Source of the DNA: Megalonaias nervosa
Lineage: Eukaryota > Mollusca > Bivalvia > Unionida > Unionidae
Assembly (NCBI GenBank): GCA_016617855.1
Contig: JAECUM010006770.1
Span: 1 to 64,000, forward strand
Direction of reading: 5' to 3'
Length of the DNA: 64,000 bases
Shown here piece by piece: positions 26,600 through 38,954 of the stretch; position 1 is the first letter of the stretch, and the number at the start of each line of letters is the position of its first letter. Both the position numbers and the translations under genes were made by a program. A model generated the notes under the pieces. It did no database searches and was not told the origin of the DNA. It worked only from the letters and a program-made list of their open reading frames with translations.

Positions 26600-26883
26600 T
26601 GTGTGTTGTTTTATTTTTAACATATCTTTAACAGTTTGAATAATTTCACTACGATGTCTACAGTGTGGTAGTTTATAGTGATGTCTAGCACTGGGGCACC
26701 ATTCCACAGACATGACCCATCCTGCAGGCACATAATCTTGACACCAAACTAACCTATTAATGCTGCAAGGCAGCTTCTAGTACCATTTTCATGGGTATTT
26801 GATATGACGTGGCTAGGGTTTGAACCCACGACCTCCTGCATCGGAGGCAGGCACTCTAACCACTTATGCTACCAGAGCAGGTT
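26600..26883 (-). mobile_element. SINE family 2, minus-strand copy
   Basis: The reverse complement starts with a tRNA-like head: A-box-like region with GTGGTTAGAG, an anticodon-stem-like CCTGCCTCCGATGCAGG and B-box GGGTTCAAACCC. It continues with the same body as 58457-58780 (GGTGCCCCAGTGCTAGACAT). It is a pseudo-tRNA head rather than a tRNA gene. Confidence 0.8.
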
Positions 26884-27604
26884 ATCATCATAATAAGGTA
26901 AATGAAGGCTGGAGAATGGTTGTTGAAATCAATACTTGCTATTTTTAATATGCACAGTGGTCAGAACTTAAATTTAATCAGCATAATGCAGAGGTTCCAA
27001 AAATATGATGCAACTAAAGGGTACAGTTTTAAGAAAATCCATAACTCTGCAAAAATAGTTCAGAAAAGAAAGTTTAAATCATCAAACTTTATGCCTGTCT
27101 TTATGTGCAGCCTCAAAACCATATTGAAATTTATAGGTATGTTATGGAAAAAATGCATCTTTTGGACTCACTTTTAAGCAGTTTTGAATTGTACTCAATT
27201 CAAAATACATTTTTAGTCAGATATGGTTATGTAAATGGATAAATGAATCATTTTTAAAATTTCTGCTTTAATGCCCTTATAAAACAGTAAATTCTGATCC
27301 CACAATGCATTGCTAAGGCCAAACTCAGATTCTTACAAAGGCATTGAATTTAATAATGATACTTTATGCAGAATCAGTGAAACAGCCATGATATATTCAT
27401 GTAATACTAATAAAGCATGTCATGTTGTTATAATGCCAACACAGCAACATAGACTTCACCTACAAAGGCAAATGGACAAGGTAGCACTCTGTATCACTAT
27501 AATATACTGTGTGGTCACTCCTGTATTGCAGCATTCATTGTATCAGTACCTGCTAATTGTAAGATGTATTACATATTCTTTTATAAGTGTATGCTCTTAA
27601 AATA

Positions 27605-28640
27605 AGTACAGAGAAAGAGTAAAAAGCAACAAGCTTTGTAAAATTCAACAAATAATTTATTTCCATAGAATACAAAGTGAAAATGAAAAAAATGAACTTA
27701 CAGTATTGCGAATTAAATCCCAAAATAATCATAGAATTACAGTCATGAGTCCTAATAATTTAAGGTCCTGAATAAAATTTAGTAGAAATCCAAATTAAAT
27801 CCAAAGATGAAAGTGTTGATGTGTCTGTTGTAACCTTTATAATGCTGATGTGTCAACAATCTTTTGTTGAATCACATTAATATAATTCCAGGTTTGAATT
27901 CACTATAAAATCCAGTGAATGTCTCTGTTCAAGAATCTTATCATAGCACTTTTGTATTTCCAGAGAAAATAATCACATGCATTCAATAATTTGAAGTAAT
28001 AAATTCCAGCCCAAAAGAATTAATGGTCACAACATATAATACAACTTGACTGTGTTAGATCTTAAACAACCAATGAATTTTCCCTTCAGTGACAATATTA
28101 TATAGAACTTACAGTATTGCGAATTAAATCAGGTCACAATTAGCTTTTTCTAAAAATTATATTACCTAATGGAAAAAACCTTCAAGAATGAGCCTGATGT
28201 TTACAAAATCAAAATATTAGTTGTTATCAGAAACTTCTTACTAAAAATATAATATAGAATCTGGACTATGTCAGGTACGCCAGGTGAATTCCAATAACCT
28301 AGACCTAGACCCAAATAAACATATTTACTTCTATTAATAATGATCCTGATATTAAACCCATACACATGGAGAATAATTTAGCTGTGTATTGGTAGTTTAC
28401 AAAAGAAATTTAAAAAATCAATTCAGTCAAGCAGAAAATAAACTTGATTTTGTACAAGGTTAATTCCAACATACAATGTTACATTACATTATCATGTAAT
28501 GAAATTAAAAAAAGAAAGAAACAACCAATAAAAAAATGCATATTAAATATATATGTAACAATTGTATCCAAACCCAAGTATCATGGCTTACATGGTATTT
28601 GCAGGCAAGCAGGCAATTCACAGCTCTTCTTGTGGTGTGT
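27605..28640 (+). repeat. Dispersed intronic repeat, copy 1
   Basis: Matches 30125-31050 in the same orientation along most of its length, e.g. AACAAGCTTTGTAAAATTCA near the start and GAATTCCAATAACCTAGACC near the end. The 24-nt word AACTTACAGTATTGCGAATT... occurs twice inside this copy (27697 and 28108). No coding frame. Confidence 0.7.
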
Positions 28641-28878
28641 GGCAAATTGATTGCTTTTATACTGAGTTGATAGAGAATAGTCTAAAATTGATAGGTTATG
28701 GAAACAATGGCATCATTTTGACTCACTTTTAGGCAATTTTAGTTTGTATTCAGATCTGATCAAGAGTAGAAGGTGCTGGGGAATGGAATGAGGTCTACTA
28801 AAGCTATGACTTGTACAGGTAATCAAATTTGTGTTACTGTGTCAAACTATGGCTTCATTCAAATTCTTTGTACATCAG

Positions 28879-29013
28879 GGTTTCACAAAGACCCGAGAGT
28901 ATATTGCCTGTCAGGGACCAATTCCTGCAACGGTTGACGATCACTGGAGATTGATCTGGGAACAAAATGTACAAGTCATTGTAATGCTGACACAATACAA
29001 GGAAGAAAATAAG
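28879..29013 (+). CDS. RPTP exon 8 of window: PTP core
   Basis: A 135-nt exon, phase 0 to 0, after TACATCAG and before GTGAGT. It reads GFTKTREYIACQGPIPATVD, DHWRLIWEQNV and VIVMLTQYKEENK. The motifs (REYIA.QGP, D.WR..WE..V..IVMLT) are conserved PTP core elements. Confidence 0.96.
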
Positions 29014-30124
29014 GTGAGTCTTTTAGACAAGGTATGGATAATGCTACAGAAAATATTTTGTTAAGCTTACATTACTGGTAAAGCAAAAGCTAATGCTCAA
29101 TTTTTAGGCAACAATGACATCAAATAGTTTTGTTAGTGGTCCAAGTTTTGTCACATGTTTTTTTAGAAGTCAGATATGATTGAAGATATATGACTGCAAA
29201 CATAAAATTGACACACTCAGGGTTCCACATAATCTAATTCATTTGAGTGTGGTCATAACCTTCAAGTTCTTCACAATTTAAACATGCAGTAATATATCAT
29301 CCAGTATAATCCTTTCCTGACTTGAACCATGAATAAATCTAATTGCCAAATTAATGGATTTGATCTTACCAATAACATCCATTGTTCCCATTTTTACCAT
29401 GTTATTAAGGCATGACTAATAAACTCAATTAATCTTGCCAAGAGTATATTGTGTTCCTGATGTCAATCCATGGGTGATAAATGTGACACCACATATCTAT
29501 TATTAGCAATAGAAGAAACTTTCTCTAAATGGTCTCATCATCCATTAATCATAGTTGAATGATTTGCATGATTTTTCTAGTTAAGCCCTAAACCTGCTTT
29601 CACTATATAACTCTATCAGACTTTTGATCCAAACACAAACATAAACCTTGCACATTAAAATCAAGACCATATGTTGATAAGGCAGCATAAGTGAGGACAC
29701 TTTATTTTCACAATCCTACACATAATCATGTTTTTCAATTTAGAACACCAATGTTTTTCTATGTGACTGTTGTCTTTCATCACAAGACTTTCTGTTGCAA
29801 TTGTAGAGCACATAAATTCCCAGATTTTGTCTTGACTTGAGGATTCTTTCACAATAATTTAAGATTAACATTAACTATCTGCACATTTACATTTTACATT
29901 AGTTCATGAAAACAAGATGTTTTGTACTGATCAACCGAGCCACAGGTACAGAATACATAGCATGGTTTTGGGACAAAAATTAATAGCAATTGTAATTAGG
30001 TGATATTAATAATTACTTTTATTACTTATCAACAGAAAGTCAATTCTAAATCAACGTTGAACAATAATAATGTTTTTTTGTACTGTCTTATTTAGTTTAG
30101 TTTTGCAACTCTATGGTCTTAAAC

Positions 30125-31050
30125 TAAATTTCAGAAAAAAGTGAAAACCAACAAGTTTTGTAAAATTCAACAAAGTAATTTATTCCTCTAGAATATGAAG
30201 TCAAAATTTATAATGAACTTGCTATATTGTGAATTAAATCCCAGATTCTCATAAAACATCTATCACAAGTCCAAATGTATGAAATTCCAAATATGAATTT
30301 CAGTGGTATTTGAAATAAGTTCCAATAATGAGTGTGTTGATGAGAATGTAGTCTTGAATGTAGTAATGTGCCAGTAGCCTGGATTGTGGCAATATGCTAA
30401 GAGTCATTTCATGTATCACAATAATATAATTCAGCAATGTTCTTATTTCAGTTCATTATAATAACAAATTTTATGTCCCAGTCTAAGAATATTATTAGTG
30501 ACAAGCACTTTGATTTCCAGTAAATAATAATTTCAATAATTAATTCTACCCTAATGAAAAAAACTGAACATGGCAATAAGACCGATTCTGCTTCAAGATA
30601 TTAAGGCAAGAATGAGTAATTTCTCAAGTAAACAACATTATATAAGAAGCTAAGACACAAAAATAGAACTAGGGTGAGAGTCAAAAGTTCATTTCTAGAC
30701 CATTCTAAGTTGTCAACAAGATAAGGTCTATTACTAAACTTATAATAAAGAACATAAACAAATATCAGGTACATCAAGCTTTTCATGGGGGAATTCCAAT
30801 GACCTGAACTCAGATTAAGATAAAATTAATATTGTTTACCTCCATTGATAATGATCCAAATATTTAATCTGTTCTCACAGAGATATATTTAAGATATATA
30901 TTACTTTGTTTACAAAATCAATGTCCCTAATCAGGTACACAATGAATTTGATTTTGGATTAAGGTCAGTTACAAATTACAAATATACATAGCATATAATG
31001 AACAAGAAAAAACACAAAATAATATAAATTAAATATACATAACAATAGTA
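30125..31050 (+). repeat. Dispersed intronic repeat, copy 2
   Basis: Second copy of 27605-28640. The pair brackets exon 8. Confidence 0.7.
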
Positions 31051-32397
31051 TCAGGAGGGGACTTTATTGTTTACCTGTTCAGATTTGTGTCATTGCACAA
31101 GCTATCTTCAGTACACAATTCAGATGTCATATATTGCAATTATTTCAGTGGCTGTAACTATCATTATTTGAGCACTGATATTTTTTTGAGCATCACTTAC
31201 AGTTTGCACTGAATTGTCATTGTAAATCTATCTTTGCACATTCTATCAACAGGGGATACAATTCTCAGTAGGTGCTTGCTGTTTCAATGTTCCAAGTTGA
31301 CTTCAGCCCAAATCTTTCATTCAGTAATGTGAGAAAAATAATCCTTTGTTATAAATCTGTGCTGGGTATGACAAGTTCACTGTCAGGCTCAAAATGTTTC
31401 ATCAGGTACTTTGCAGAATTCTAACTCTTGTGTGGACTTTTCCTATCCTACACTGATGCATATGAAGTTTTCTGTAAGCAGTTTAAGGTACACTGTCAAG
31501 ACTATAATAATGGCTTAGCCATAATGTATCATATAAAACGTATCATGACGGAGTATTTTAAGCCAGATTTTATTTTAATTGACATTAATAACTTGAAAGT
31601 TAACCATTAAGTGAAATATGCAAGATAGAAACTCAGAAGGTTTACCCAACATAACAGGATCCATGACCATATTGAAGTTTATCAGCAATTTCATTATACT
31701 GGGGTGATTTATCATAAAGGAATAATGTACATTTTAAGTATAATTAAATAATTATCAAGCACCATCAGATGTAATTTGCTTATTTTATATTTCAAATTCC
31801 ACAGGAAAACTAAATTAGTTTCAGTTGAATTTGAAATTCAGCAAACGTGGCAAATAAATTGCCCCAATAATTATGACCTGTAAGAGGGATATCTTTTTGA
31901 CTTTTCTATTTTGTATTTGGGAAGAGATCAGTGATCATATATGCAAATATTGCTGTTTTCCTAACCTCATGACAGCATCAAAACTACAAACTCTCCAGAT
32001 TCCATTTTGATGCCTCTACTCAATGGAATGCAGAGAGATCATAATAGTCTCTTCTGGACTCTTTGTTCACACATGAAAAGAAGTTAAATATACACAATTA
32101 TCACTTTTACATCTAACGTGTTAGCAGGTATGTTACTTGATTTGAGAGTACAGCTGTTGTTGCTATTACTTTTGTACCATATGATAATAGCAGCACCATT
32201 GTGTTGCAACCACACAAAGGACCCTAAGGTGTCTGGAAATAGATAGTTTTACTATATAAAATGTACGAGTTCAATGTGTTCTTCTATGCTATTTTTTTTC
32301 TTGTAATTTTTACTGATTGCTACGTTATTGAGTACATATGGTTATCTAAGGTTGTACAGTCTCTAAAACAGATGCATTCATTTTATTTCATCTATAG

Positions 32398-32523
32398 GTG
32401 AAGTGTGAGCGATATATGCCACTAGAGCTTAAAGATCCAAAACAGTATGGTGACCTTGTTGTTGAGTGTTTGACATATTCCTCATTAAATTCGTTTGAGT
32501 ATAGGACATTGAAAGTAAAAATG
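32398..32523 (+). CDS. RPTP exon 9 of window: PTP core, E-loop region
   Basis: A 126-nt exon, phase 0 to 0, after CATCTATAG and before GTATGT. It starts VKCERYMPLEL and contains QYGDLVV. The family motif KC..YWP has Met in place of Trp here. It continues to EYRTLKVKM, the strand preceding the WPD region. Confidence 0.95.
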
Positions 32524-32770
32524 GTATGTATCTTTAGAGGTTCATCTGTGTAATTTTATTTTCCCTCAAGGCTTATCCAACATGAGAATATCACAAAGAA
32601 TACTTCTATGTATTCTGTCATCATACCTATGTCATTAGCGTCAATATGTAATAGTTTTAGAAATGTAAGGTTTTACCCTTACGTCAGTAGTAAATTCTAG
32701 TTTAGTGCAGAATCTGTGTAGAAAATTAACCTTTTATGCTCTATCCAAAACAGGGAAAAACTTTAGAAAA

Positions 32771-32960
<190 letters not shown>

Positions 32961-33811
32961 TTTTGTCTCTATTTTGTCATATGTTATAAAATGCAAAAAT
33001 CAAAACAATCAAAATATAACACATAATTCAATAATGGATGTAAACAAAAATTTCAGTGGTTGCAATCAAGTTCAAAGTGACGTGGATATGTATTTGATCA
33101 TTCCTGTGAAGTTGATTTAAAGAACTTCCCAAACTGAACCCTGTTGGCACTAATCATGAATAGCTCTGGGAGTCAGTTTGGAATCTGAATCCTTCCACAA
33201 ACCTGAAACAATTTAAACATCTTGGTGGACTCATTGGGGTTCTGCTATTACATTGCCACATTTTAATGCAAACACTGAAAATTACTTTTCTATTCCTGCA
33301 AAAGATTCAGGCTGACTCCAGAGGAAACTTATATCCAGTAATGATACATCATCTTGCAAGTGTTAAGCTCAACAATGGTGAGGACTGCAACCAATATAAT
33401 CTTGTCAATTATTGTCTGTGAAAGGCTAAAAATGCTTTTGTTACAAGGACACAGTCTGAATGGCAAGAAGTTAATATGCAAGGACTAAGGTGATGTGCAT
33501 ATTTGAAAATGGAAAAAAATAAGTTAGTTCAATTCTTGTTTTGTTTTCCATTTCCATACTAAAACTCAGGTTGAAGAAAATCCTCCTGATTTGATGTTAA
33601 AACACATGACCAAATTTAGCATATATCTTTCATAAGCTGACCTCTCTTTCTGTCACATTTAGAATTAAAGCTAATGTAATCAGGATCTCTGATGGGTTAG
33701 ATTATGGCCAACATTTGCACATGCTAGTCAGTGATCTTGGATTTGACTGACTTGGTAATTCTCTTGGTAATTCTGACTAAGTTTGATTGTAAGTGACAAC
33801 TATGCATAATA

Positions 33812-34300
33812 ATGAGGTGGTCAAGAATCTGCTAGGCTCAACTTGAGTGCGTGGGCCGGGTGGCAGGCCGGGCTGAGGCAAGAGGCCATATTTCTCTTCA
33901 GATTTGATAATGGAGCATATGGCATCAAGACTATAGATGAGTTCATTTATGAATTACATCCACGAATATACTGATCAAGTTTTGATCAGGCCTGGAATGT
34001 AAATTTGAATCATTAAGATCTTGAGTGAGTTCATTTATAAGTGATCTACATGCTTGTGAATGAGGTCGTCCCATGTCTTATTAACTCAGCTTGTGAATAC
34101 TCCAGGGACCATATTTCTCAACAGATTTTAATTATGTTTGGTATGTTAGCATGTATCATCAATATCTCAGATTAATTTAATTATTAGTGAGATCCTTACA
34201 TACATGATGATCATAGCTAATCAGATGGTAGAAATAAAACTTACAGACTTCTCATCATGATCCCAGTGCCATAACCTCTGAGTCACTGCAGCTCCCTTGG
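33812..34300. repeat. Diverged tandem repeat, about 250-bp spacing
   Basis: AATGAGGTGGTC at 33812 and AATGAGGTCGTC at 34062 each lead into a CTCA.CTTG and an 'GGCCATATTTCTCTTCAGATTT'-like segment. Weak, two copies. Confidence 0.4.
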
Positions 34301-34428
34301 GTGGGGATCGCAATGATTTCCAGCTTGTAACTCAAGGGACAGGTCTACAGAGAAGTAAGAATATACCAAGTAATTAATGGTTCATTACACAGATTAACAC
34401 TCCTTGTGATGCCAAGTTAGTATATGTA

Positions 34429-34583
34429 CAGGTCTGGCCCTAGGATGTGCGGGGCCCAAGGCAGCATGTGGGGCCCAAGGCAGCAAGCGATGAGTGCGGG
34501 GCCCCAAGCAAACAAATTGCTTTGTGGAGAAGCATGGGGCCCAAGGCAGTTGCCTCGTTTGCCTTGCCCTAGGGCCGGGCCTG
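34429..34583. mobile_element. hAT-type MITE, 155 bp
   Basis: Inverted ends CAGGTCTGGCCCTAGG and CCTAGGGCCGGGCCTG. Exact 8-bp target-site duplication TATATGTA at 34421-34428 and 34584-34591. The interior is GC-rich with GGGGCCCAAGGCAG repeated three times. CAG-starting ends and an 8-bp duplication are the hAT signature. Confidence 0.92.
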
Positions 34584-35019
34584 TATATGTACTTTTAAGG
34601 GTGTGGCTATGATAAGCTTCTAAGTTATGAATAGAGACCTAGCTCCTAAAGACATTTTAAGATCAAGTTACAATGCAACTTGTGTAAGTGACTTGTCATT
34701 GTTATGCTGAGAAAGTGATAATATATATGTGGTTTAAGAAAAAAGATAAATAACACCAGTATTTATAGACAATATAACAAATATTCACTCCAAACATTAC
34801 TTTCCCCTCCACAATTTCAGTAGGTGTATTTCCATTCATAAGCCAGTATTTGCCAACTATACAGATGAGAGATACCGGGCCAATTGGGCCTCCTGGTAAT
34901 TCTGGCTAAAACAAAATGAAAATGACTGAGTCAAAGAACACAGACAAAAACCAGACTGGCATACCTTACATTTTTGCTTCTTCAATTTCAAAATTTTATT
35001 GCATCATTTTTCCTGACAG

Positions 35020-35174
35020 GAAGAAAAAGAAAGAACAATCAAGCACTTTCACTTTCTAAGGTGGCATGACTACTCAGCCAATGTTGAGCTGGAGACAATG
35101 ATTGATTTCATCAAAAAGGTTCATAACTTTGTTCAGCCACCTGATCTAGAAGGACCATTGATTGTTCACTGCAG
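35020..35174 (+). CDS. RPTP exon 10 of window: WPD loop and start of P-loop
   Basis: A 155-nt exon, phase 0 to 2, after TCCTGACAG and before GTGAGT. It reads IKHFHFLRWHDYSANVE, ...FIKKVHNFVQPPDLEGP, LIVHC. The strand FHF and the VHC of the P-loop are standard. In the mobile catalytic loop the family WPDHGVP reads WHDYSAN: the general-acid Asp is kept but the Pro and the GVP turn are lost. The exon ends inside the codon after the catalytic Cys. Confidence 0.95.
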
Positions 35175-36126
35175 GTGAGTAACATAAAAAGTCATGTGCT
35201 GGTATAAAAGCATATTTTAAGAATGAGAATTTGTTTCACTGAAAACCCTTCAAGTCTTTCATTTTCAGCACTACTCACTCTGTATAAGTTCCTGGGGGGA
35301 AGCTCAGGCATAATGCTTAAACCTTTATCATATTACCAATCTTGTCTTCTACTGGGGGGAAACCTGGCAGGCGAAATCTAGCATAGCACACAGGGCCATA
35401 AAGAAACCAAGAATTTTGAACCTGGTGGGTGTAGCCCAGTAGATTTATGTCATACCCCACTGTTCCAAGGACAGCCCAGCAGGATTATATCACAGTAATG
35501 CACCTAGGGTTGGGATAGTTAGGGCAAGCCCAACAGGGTTTGATCATAAAGTAATGTACATGGGAGAGCTAGCAGAATTATATAATATGGAAGTTTACCT
35601 GCTGGGCAGATAAGCTTATAAACTAATCAGTATTTCAAGCTTGATTAATTAATTACCATGTACAGAAAAGTAGCTATCTACAAGAATACCTTTTATATCA
35701 GATTATTGTCTGCATTGGGGTCAAAATTCAAGGAATTAATTAAAACCATATTGAGTAACTCCATTATCTTGTGACAAAACAAATTTTGAGATATTTCTCA
35801 AAGAAGTACATGTAATACAGAAAACAGTGTAGGTATTAAACATAAATACATGCAGTAACAACCAAAAGTTACAGCACCAATACTTTTAGTGCAAGACACT
35901 AAACATGAAATTAAAAATTTTCAATAAAATAATAGTGAGATGAAAGTGTGATACTATGTATGAGGGAAGGTTTGAAAGGAAAAGACACATTTCTTAGATT
36001 CCTAGAAACAGGGTTAGCAGGAATGCAACAATTGAATAAGATACTTGTAAACGTAACTATGTAACTTAGTAATGCTAGTGAAACAATATGTAGTTACATG
36101 TACAGTAAATTTGCTGCCCCAAACCT

Positions 36127-36152
<26 letters not shown>
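36127..36152. repeat. (AC)n microsatellite
   Basis: Short AC run in intron 10. Confidence 0.9.
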
Positions 36153-36157
<5 letters not shown>

Positions 36158-36638
36158 TACACACACAGTGACATGCATATGCATACAAGTGGATTAATAC
36201 ACATTAAAGATCAAAAAACCTGAACAAAGACCAGCAAAGCTGATAACTGGGATGGCAGGTGGGTAAATAAAACAATTAAGCACTAGAAAACATTGGTCAC
36301 TTGTCAGAAAAGAAAGCACTGCTGCTTTTCTGCTAATGATAGCTATGATAGATCATTTGATACTAATTTGACTACTTAATATTAATGGCACCTTGTTAAA
36401 ATGATTTATTATTATACAGTAAGTGTCCCATTTTAACTGACTGAATAATTGATGCTATATAGCATCTAGACACAATTTATGTGATGACTAAATTATGCCA
36501 TTTAACATCTTCATACTTTAGCTGAATGATGAAATGATGCCATATGACATACTGACACATTAGCTGACAGACTATACAAATCATACATTGAAGCTGAATA
36601 ATTCCCAAAGCTGTGAAAATTGTGCATCAACTGAAATG

Positions 36639-36694
<56 letters not shown>
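36639..36694. repeat. (TA)n(TG)n microsatellite
   Basis: TA then TG run directly abutting the MITE at 36696. Confidence 0.95.
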
Positions 36695-36695
<1 letters not shown>

Positions 36696-36697
<2 letters not shown>

Positions 36698-37043
36698 CCA
36701 CTCCCTTGATAACTCACGCACAATGGGGTCCACAAACATAGACCATGCTATAAGCAAGGGCACGTGTTACTGAGGGACCTCCAAAAATCTTAAAAAATTT
36801 GCTTGGACATCGAGAAAACAGCGGGGGGGGGTTGGGGTTTGGGAACTTTGCTGTTTAATGACTGAATCCTCATTTTACATTCACATCGATAATAATTTTT
36901 AATAGCGCACTTTTTCTAATGAAGTTGTTTGTTATTCTATTTTTGGGGTAATTTCTGGTTTTAAAAAATGGGAACCACGCCTGACCCCGCGTTATAAGTG
37001 GGCTCACGAGTTATCAGGACGCGAGTTATCTAGGGAGTGGTGT

Positions 37044-37044
<1 letters not shown>
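36696..37044. mobile_element. pogo/Tigger-like MITE, about 350 bp
   Basis: Ends CCACTCCCTTGATAACTCAC and (reverse complement) CCACTCCCTAGATAACTCGC, flanked by TA. It shares the inner motif TTATAACGCGGGGTCAGGCG (reverse strand) with 54694-56273, which is the same family in opposite orientation. TA target and 'CTCGCGATAACTC'-type ends suggest Tc1/mariner-pogo relatives. No transposase is seen. Confidence 0.75.
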
Positions 37045-37078
<34 letters not shown>

Positions 37079-37464
37079 TATAGATATATATGATTGTCAC
37101 AAACAATCTGCCATTACCAGAACATTTTTAAAATTTTCATGCAAGGATAGTTACTGATATTTTGTTTTGACACCTGCATTGACATATCACATTGGCATCA
37201 CTTTTCAGCAACATGCAACAATGGTGTTAACATTTAAGTGTCTTGTTAAGGTAGAAATAAACTCTTAAATAGATGAATCTGGTGTTCATGACTGGTTTTA
37301 TGATATTAATAGAAAGGAGAAAAATGTTTTTAAAAGGAAAGTAAATGATATAATACGTTATATATAGAAATAAATAAAGACTTGAATATTTACTGATACT
37401 GGGATTTTAAGGTCAGCAAAATAACATTAAGACATAACATAAAATGGTGTAAGATGGATTTCAG

Positions 37465-37468
<4 letters not shown>

Positions 37469-37520
<52 letters not shown>
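37469..37520. repeat. (TA)n microsatellite
   Basis: TA run in intron 10. Another lies at 37045-37076 beside the MITE. Confidence 0.95.
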
Positions 37521-37523
<3 letters not shown>

Positions 37524-37878
37524 ATTATGGTTTATCAATTTCTAAGTCAATACAAATATTTTTCCAGTATCCGCAAAAAGTTGATATAAACTAGTTGAAA
37601 CATAATACATTTAAAGGTTTAATTTCTGTAGAAACAGCCATGTAAAGTTTTGCAAACACTACAGTTTTTCTGTTTTATTTGTTTGTCTTGTCTATGTTTT
37701 GTATATGCCTTTTTAAAAGACTCATTAAGAGTCAAAAGCGCTCTGGCTAGTTAGATACTAGTTTCGCGCTGTTCGTTGTCAGTTTATTGCATTTATCTTA
37801 ATCTATCCCTGACACACATGATCCCTTGCTGGATCCAGTGCACTTGAAAGGACTGTTATTCACCATGTGATTTGTATT

Positions 37879-37879
<1 letters not shown>

Positions 37880-37920
<41 letters not shown>
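37880..37920. repeat. (TA)n microsatellite
   Basis: TA run in intron 10. Confidence 0.95.
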
Positions 37921-37923
<3 letters not shown>

Positions 37924-38810
37924 ATATAAAAACTATTCATTCTGTCTTAGTACCTCCCTTTACATTTATTATCATTCTTTTAATAGTTAAATATCAATTT
38001 ATTGCAACTATCACTTGCCACAGTGACCATAACCTCTTTATGTGCATGATTTGATTAGTGTTCTGCTTGAAACATTTTTGGCAAATCAGATCTTGGTGTG
38101 GTGTTTTGGCAGATGGAGTTGAGGCTGGTGGATACATCAATATATGGACACCAGTTTCCAAGACACACTTTATTTCTGCCAATATTTATCATGTTTGTGA
38201 CCTTTGTGTATAATTGGACAGTTTCTTAAAACTATTTTCCAAGGACACAGCTAGTTGTATGAGAAGACTTTGTAGTAGGAAAAAATCTATGAAATCAAAG
38301 AAATTAAACTTGAGACCATGAGCTTCATCACATGAGTCTTTATTTTTTATGTTTGTAGTGGTTGAGCTCTGGGAACCATCACTAACAATGAGAGACCAGT
38401 TAATGTTTTCCTACCGTATATATTTACATCTCAGGACACTTTAAAATCCAAACAAGAAATTAGTTATGTGCTTTAATCTATCTGAGCTTTTAAATGTTTG
38501 AACTTGATAAATTACCTAGCACTTTAGTATGTATAAAAAGTTTAATAACAATGACTACACATCACAGAAATAATGGTATTTTTGGTGTAATGTTTGCATG
38601 TTTGAACTCAACTTAGTGCCTTAATTGGGCCTGACTTGATAGAGTGAAATAACTGGATATTAGCATTCCAGCAAAATACATGTATCTGTCCAAGTGAAGA
38701 ATAATTACTAGGATAAAACTGTGCATCCCATCTGATTCTGGTAATTTTACTCATGAACAGCTTTTATTGAAAGATTATGTCAACAAAAGATATTTAATTC
38801 ATTCATTTAG

Positions 38811-38954
38811 TGCTGGAGTTGGGCGTACAGGAACATACATCACTCTTGACTATGTCATTCAGCACATTGATAAATATGGGCCTGATTCCACTGTGGACAT
38901 CTTCAACTTTGTCCTGAAGTTGAGAGAAACAGAACCACTATGGTACAGACAGAG
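38811..38954 (+). CDS. RPTP exon 11 of window: P-loop and Q-loop, one base short
   Basis: A 144-nt exon after TTCATTTAG. With VHC from exon 10 it gives the P-loop HCSAGVGRTG, so catalytic Cys and Arg are intact, then ITLDYVIQHIDKYGPDSTVD and a helix to LKLRE. After that the frame shifts: the Q-loop MVQTE lies at 38940-38954 in the next frame and leads in frame into exon 12 (QQYIFIHDC). Between the LR codons (end 38925) and ATG at 38940 are 14 bases where 15 are expected. The likely lost base is near the AAA at 38927-38929. As written, translation would stop early in exon 12. Assembly error or a true mutation are both possible. Confidence 0.93.

Noticed and set aside
26820..26883. Minus-strand tRNA-like sequence
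   Set aside because: Part of a family-2 SINE, not a free tRNA gene.
38941..38954. Micro-exon missing between exons 11 and 12
   Set aside because: The Q-loop codons MVQTE are present at the end of exon 11 in the shifted frame and run in frame into exon 12, so a one-base loss explains the phase conflict better.
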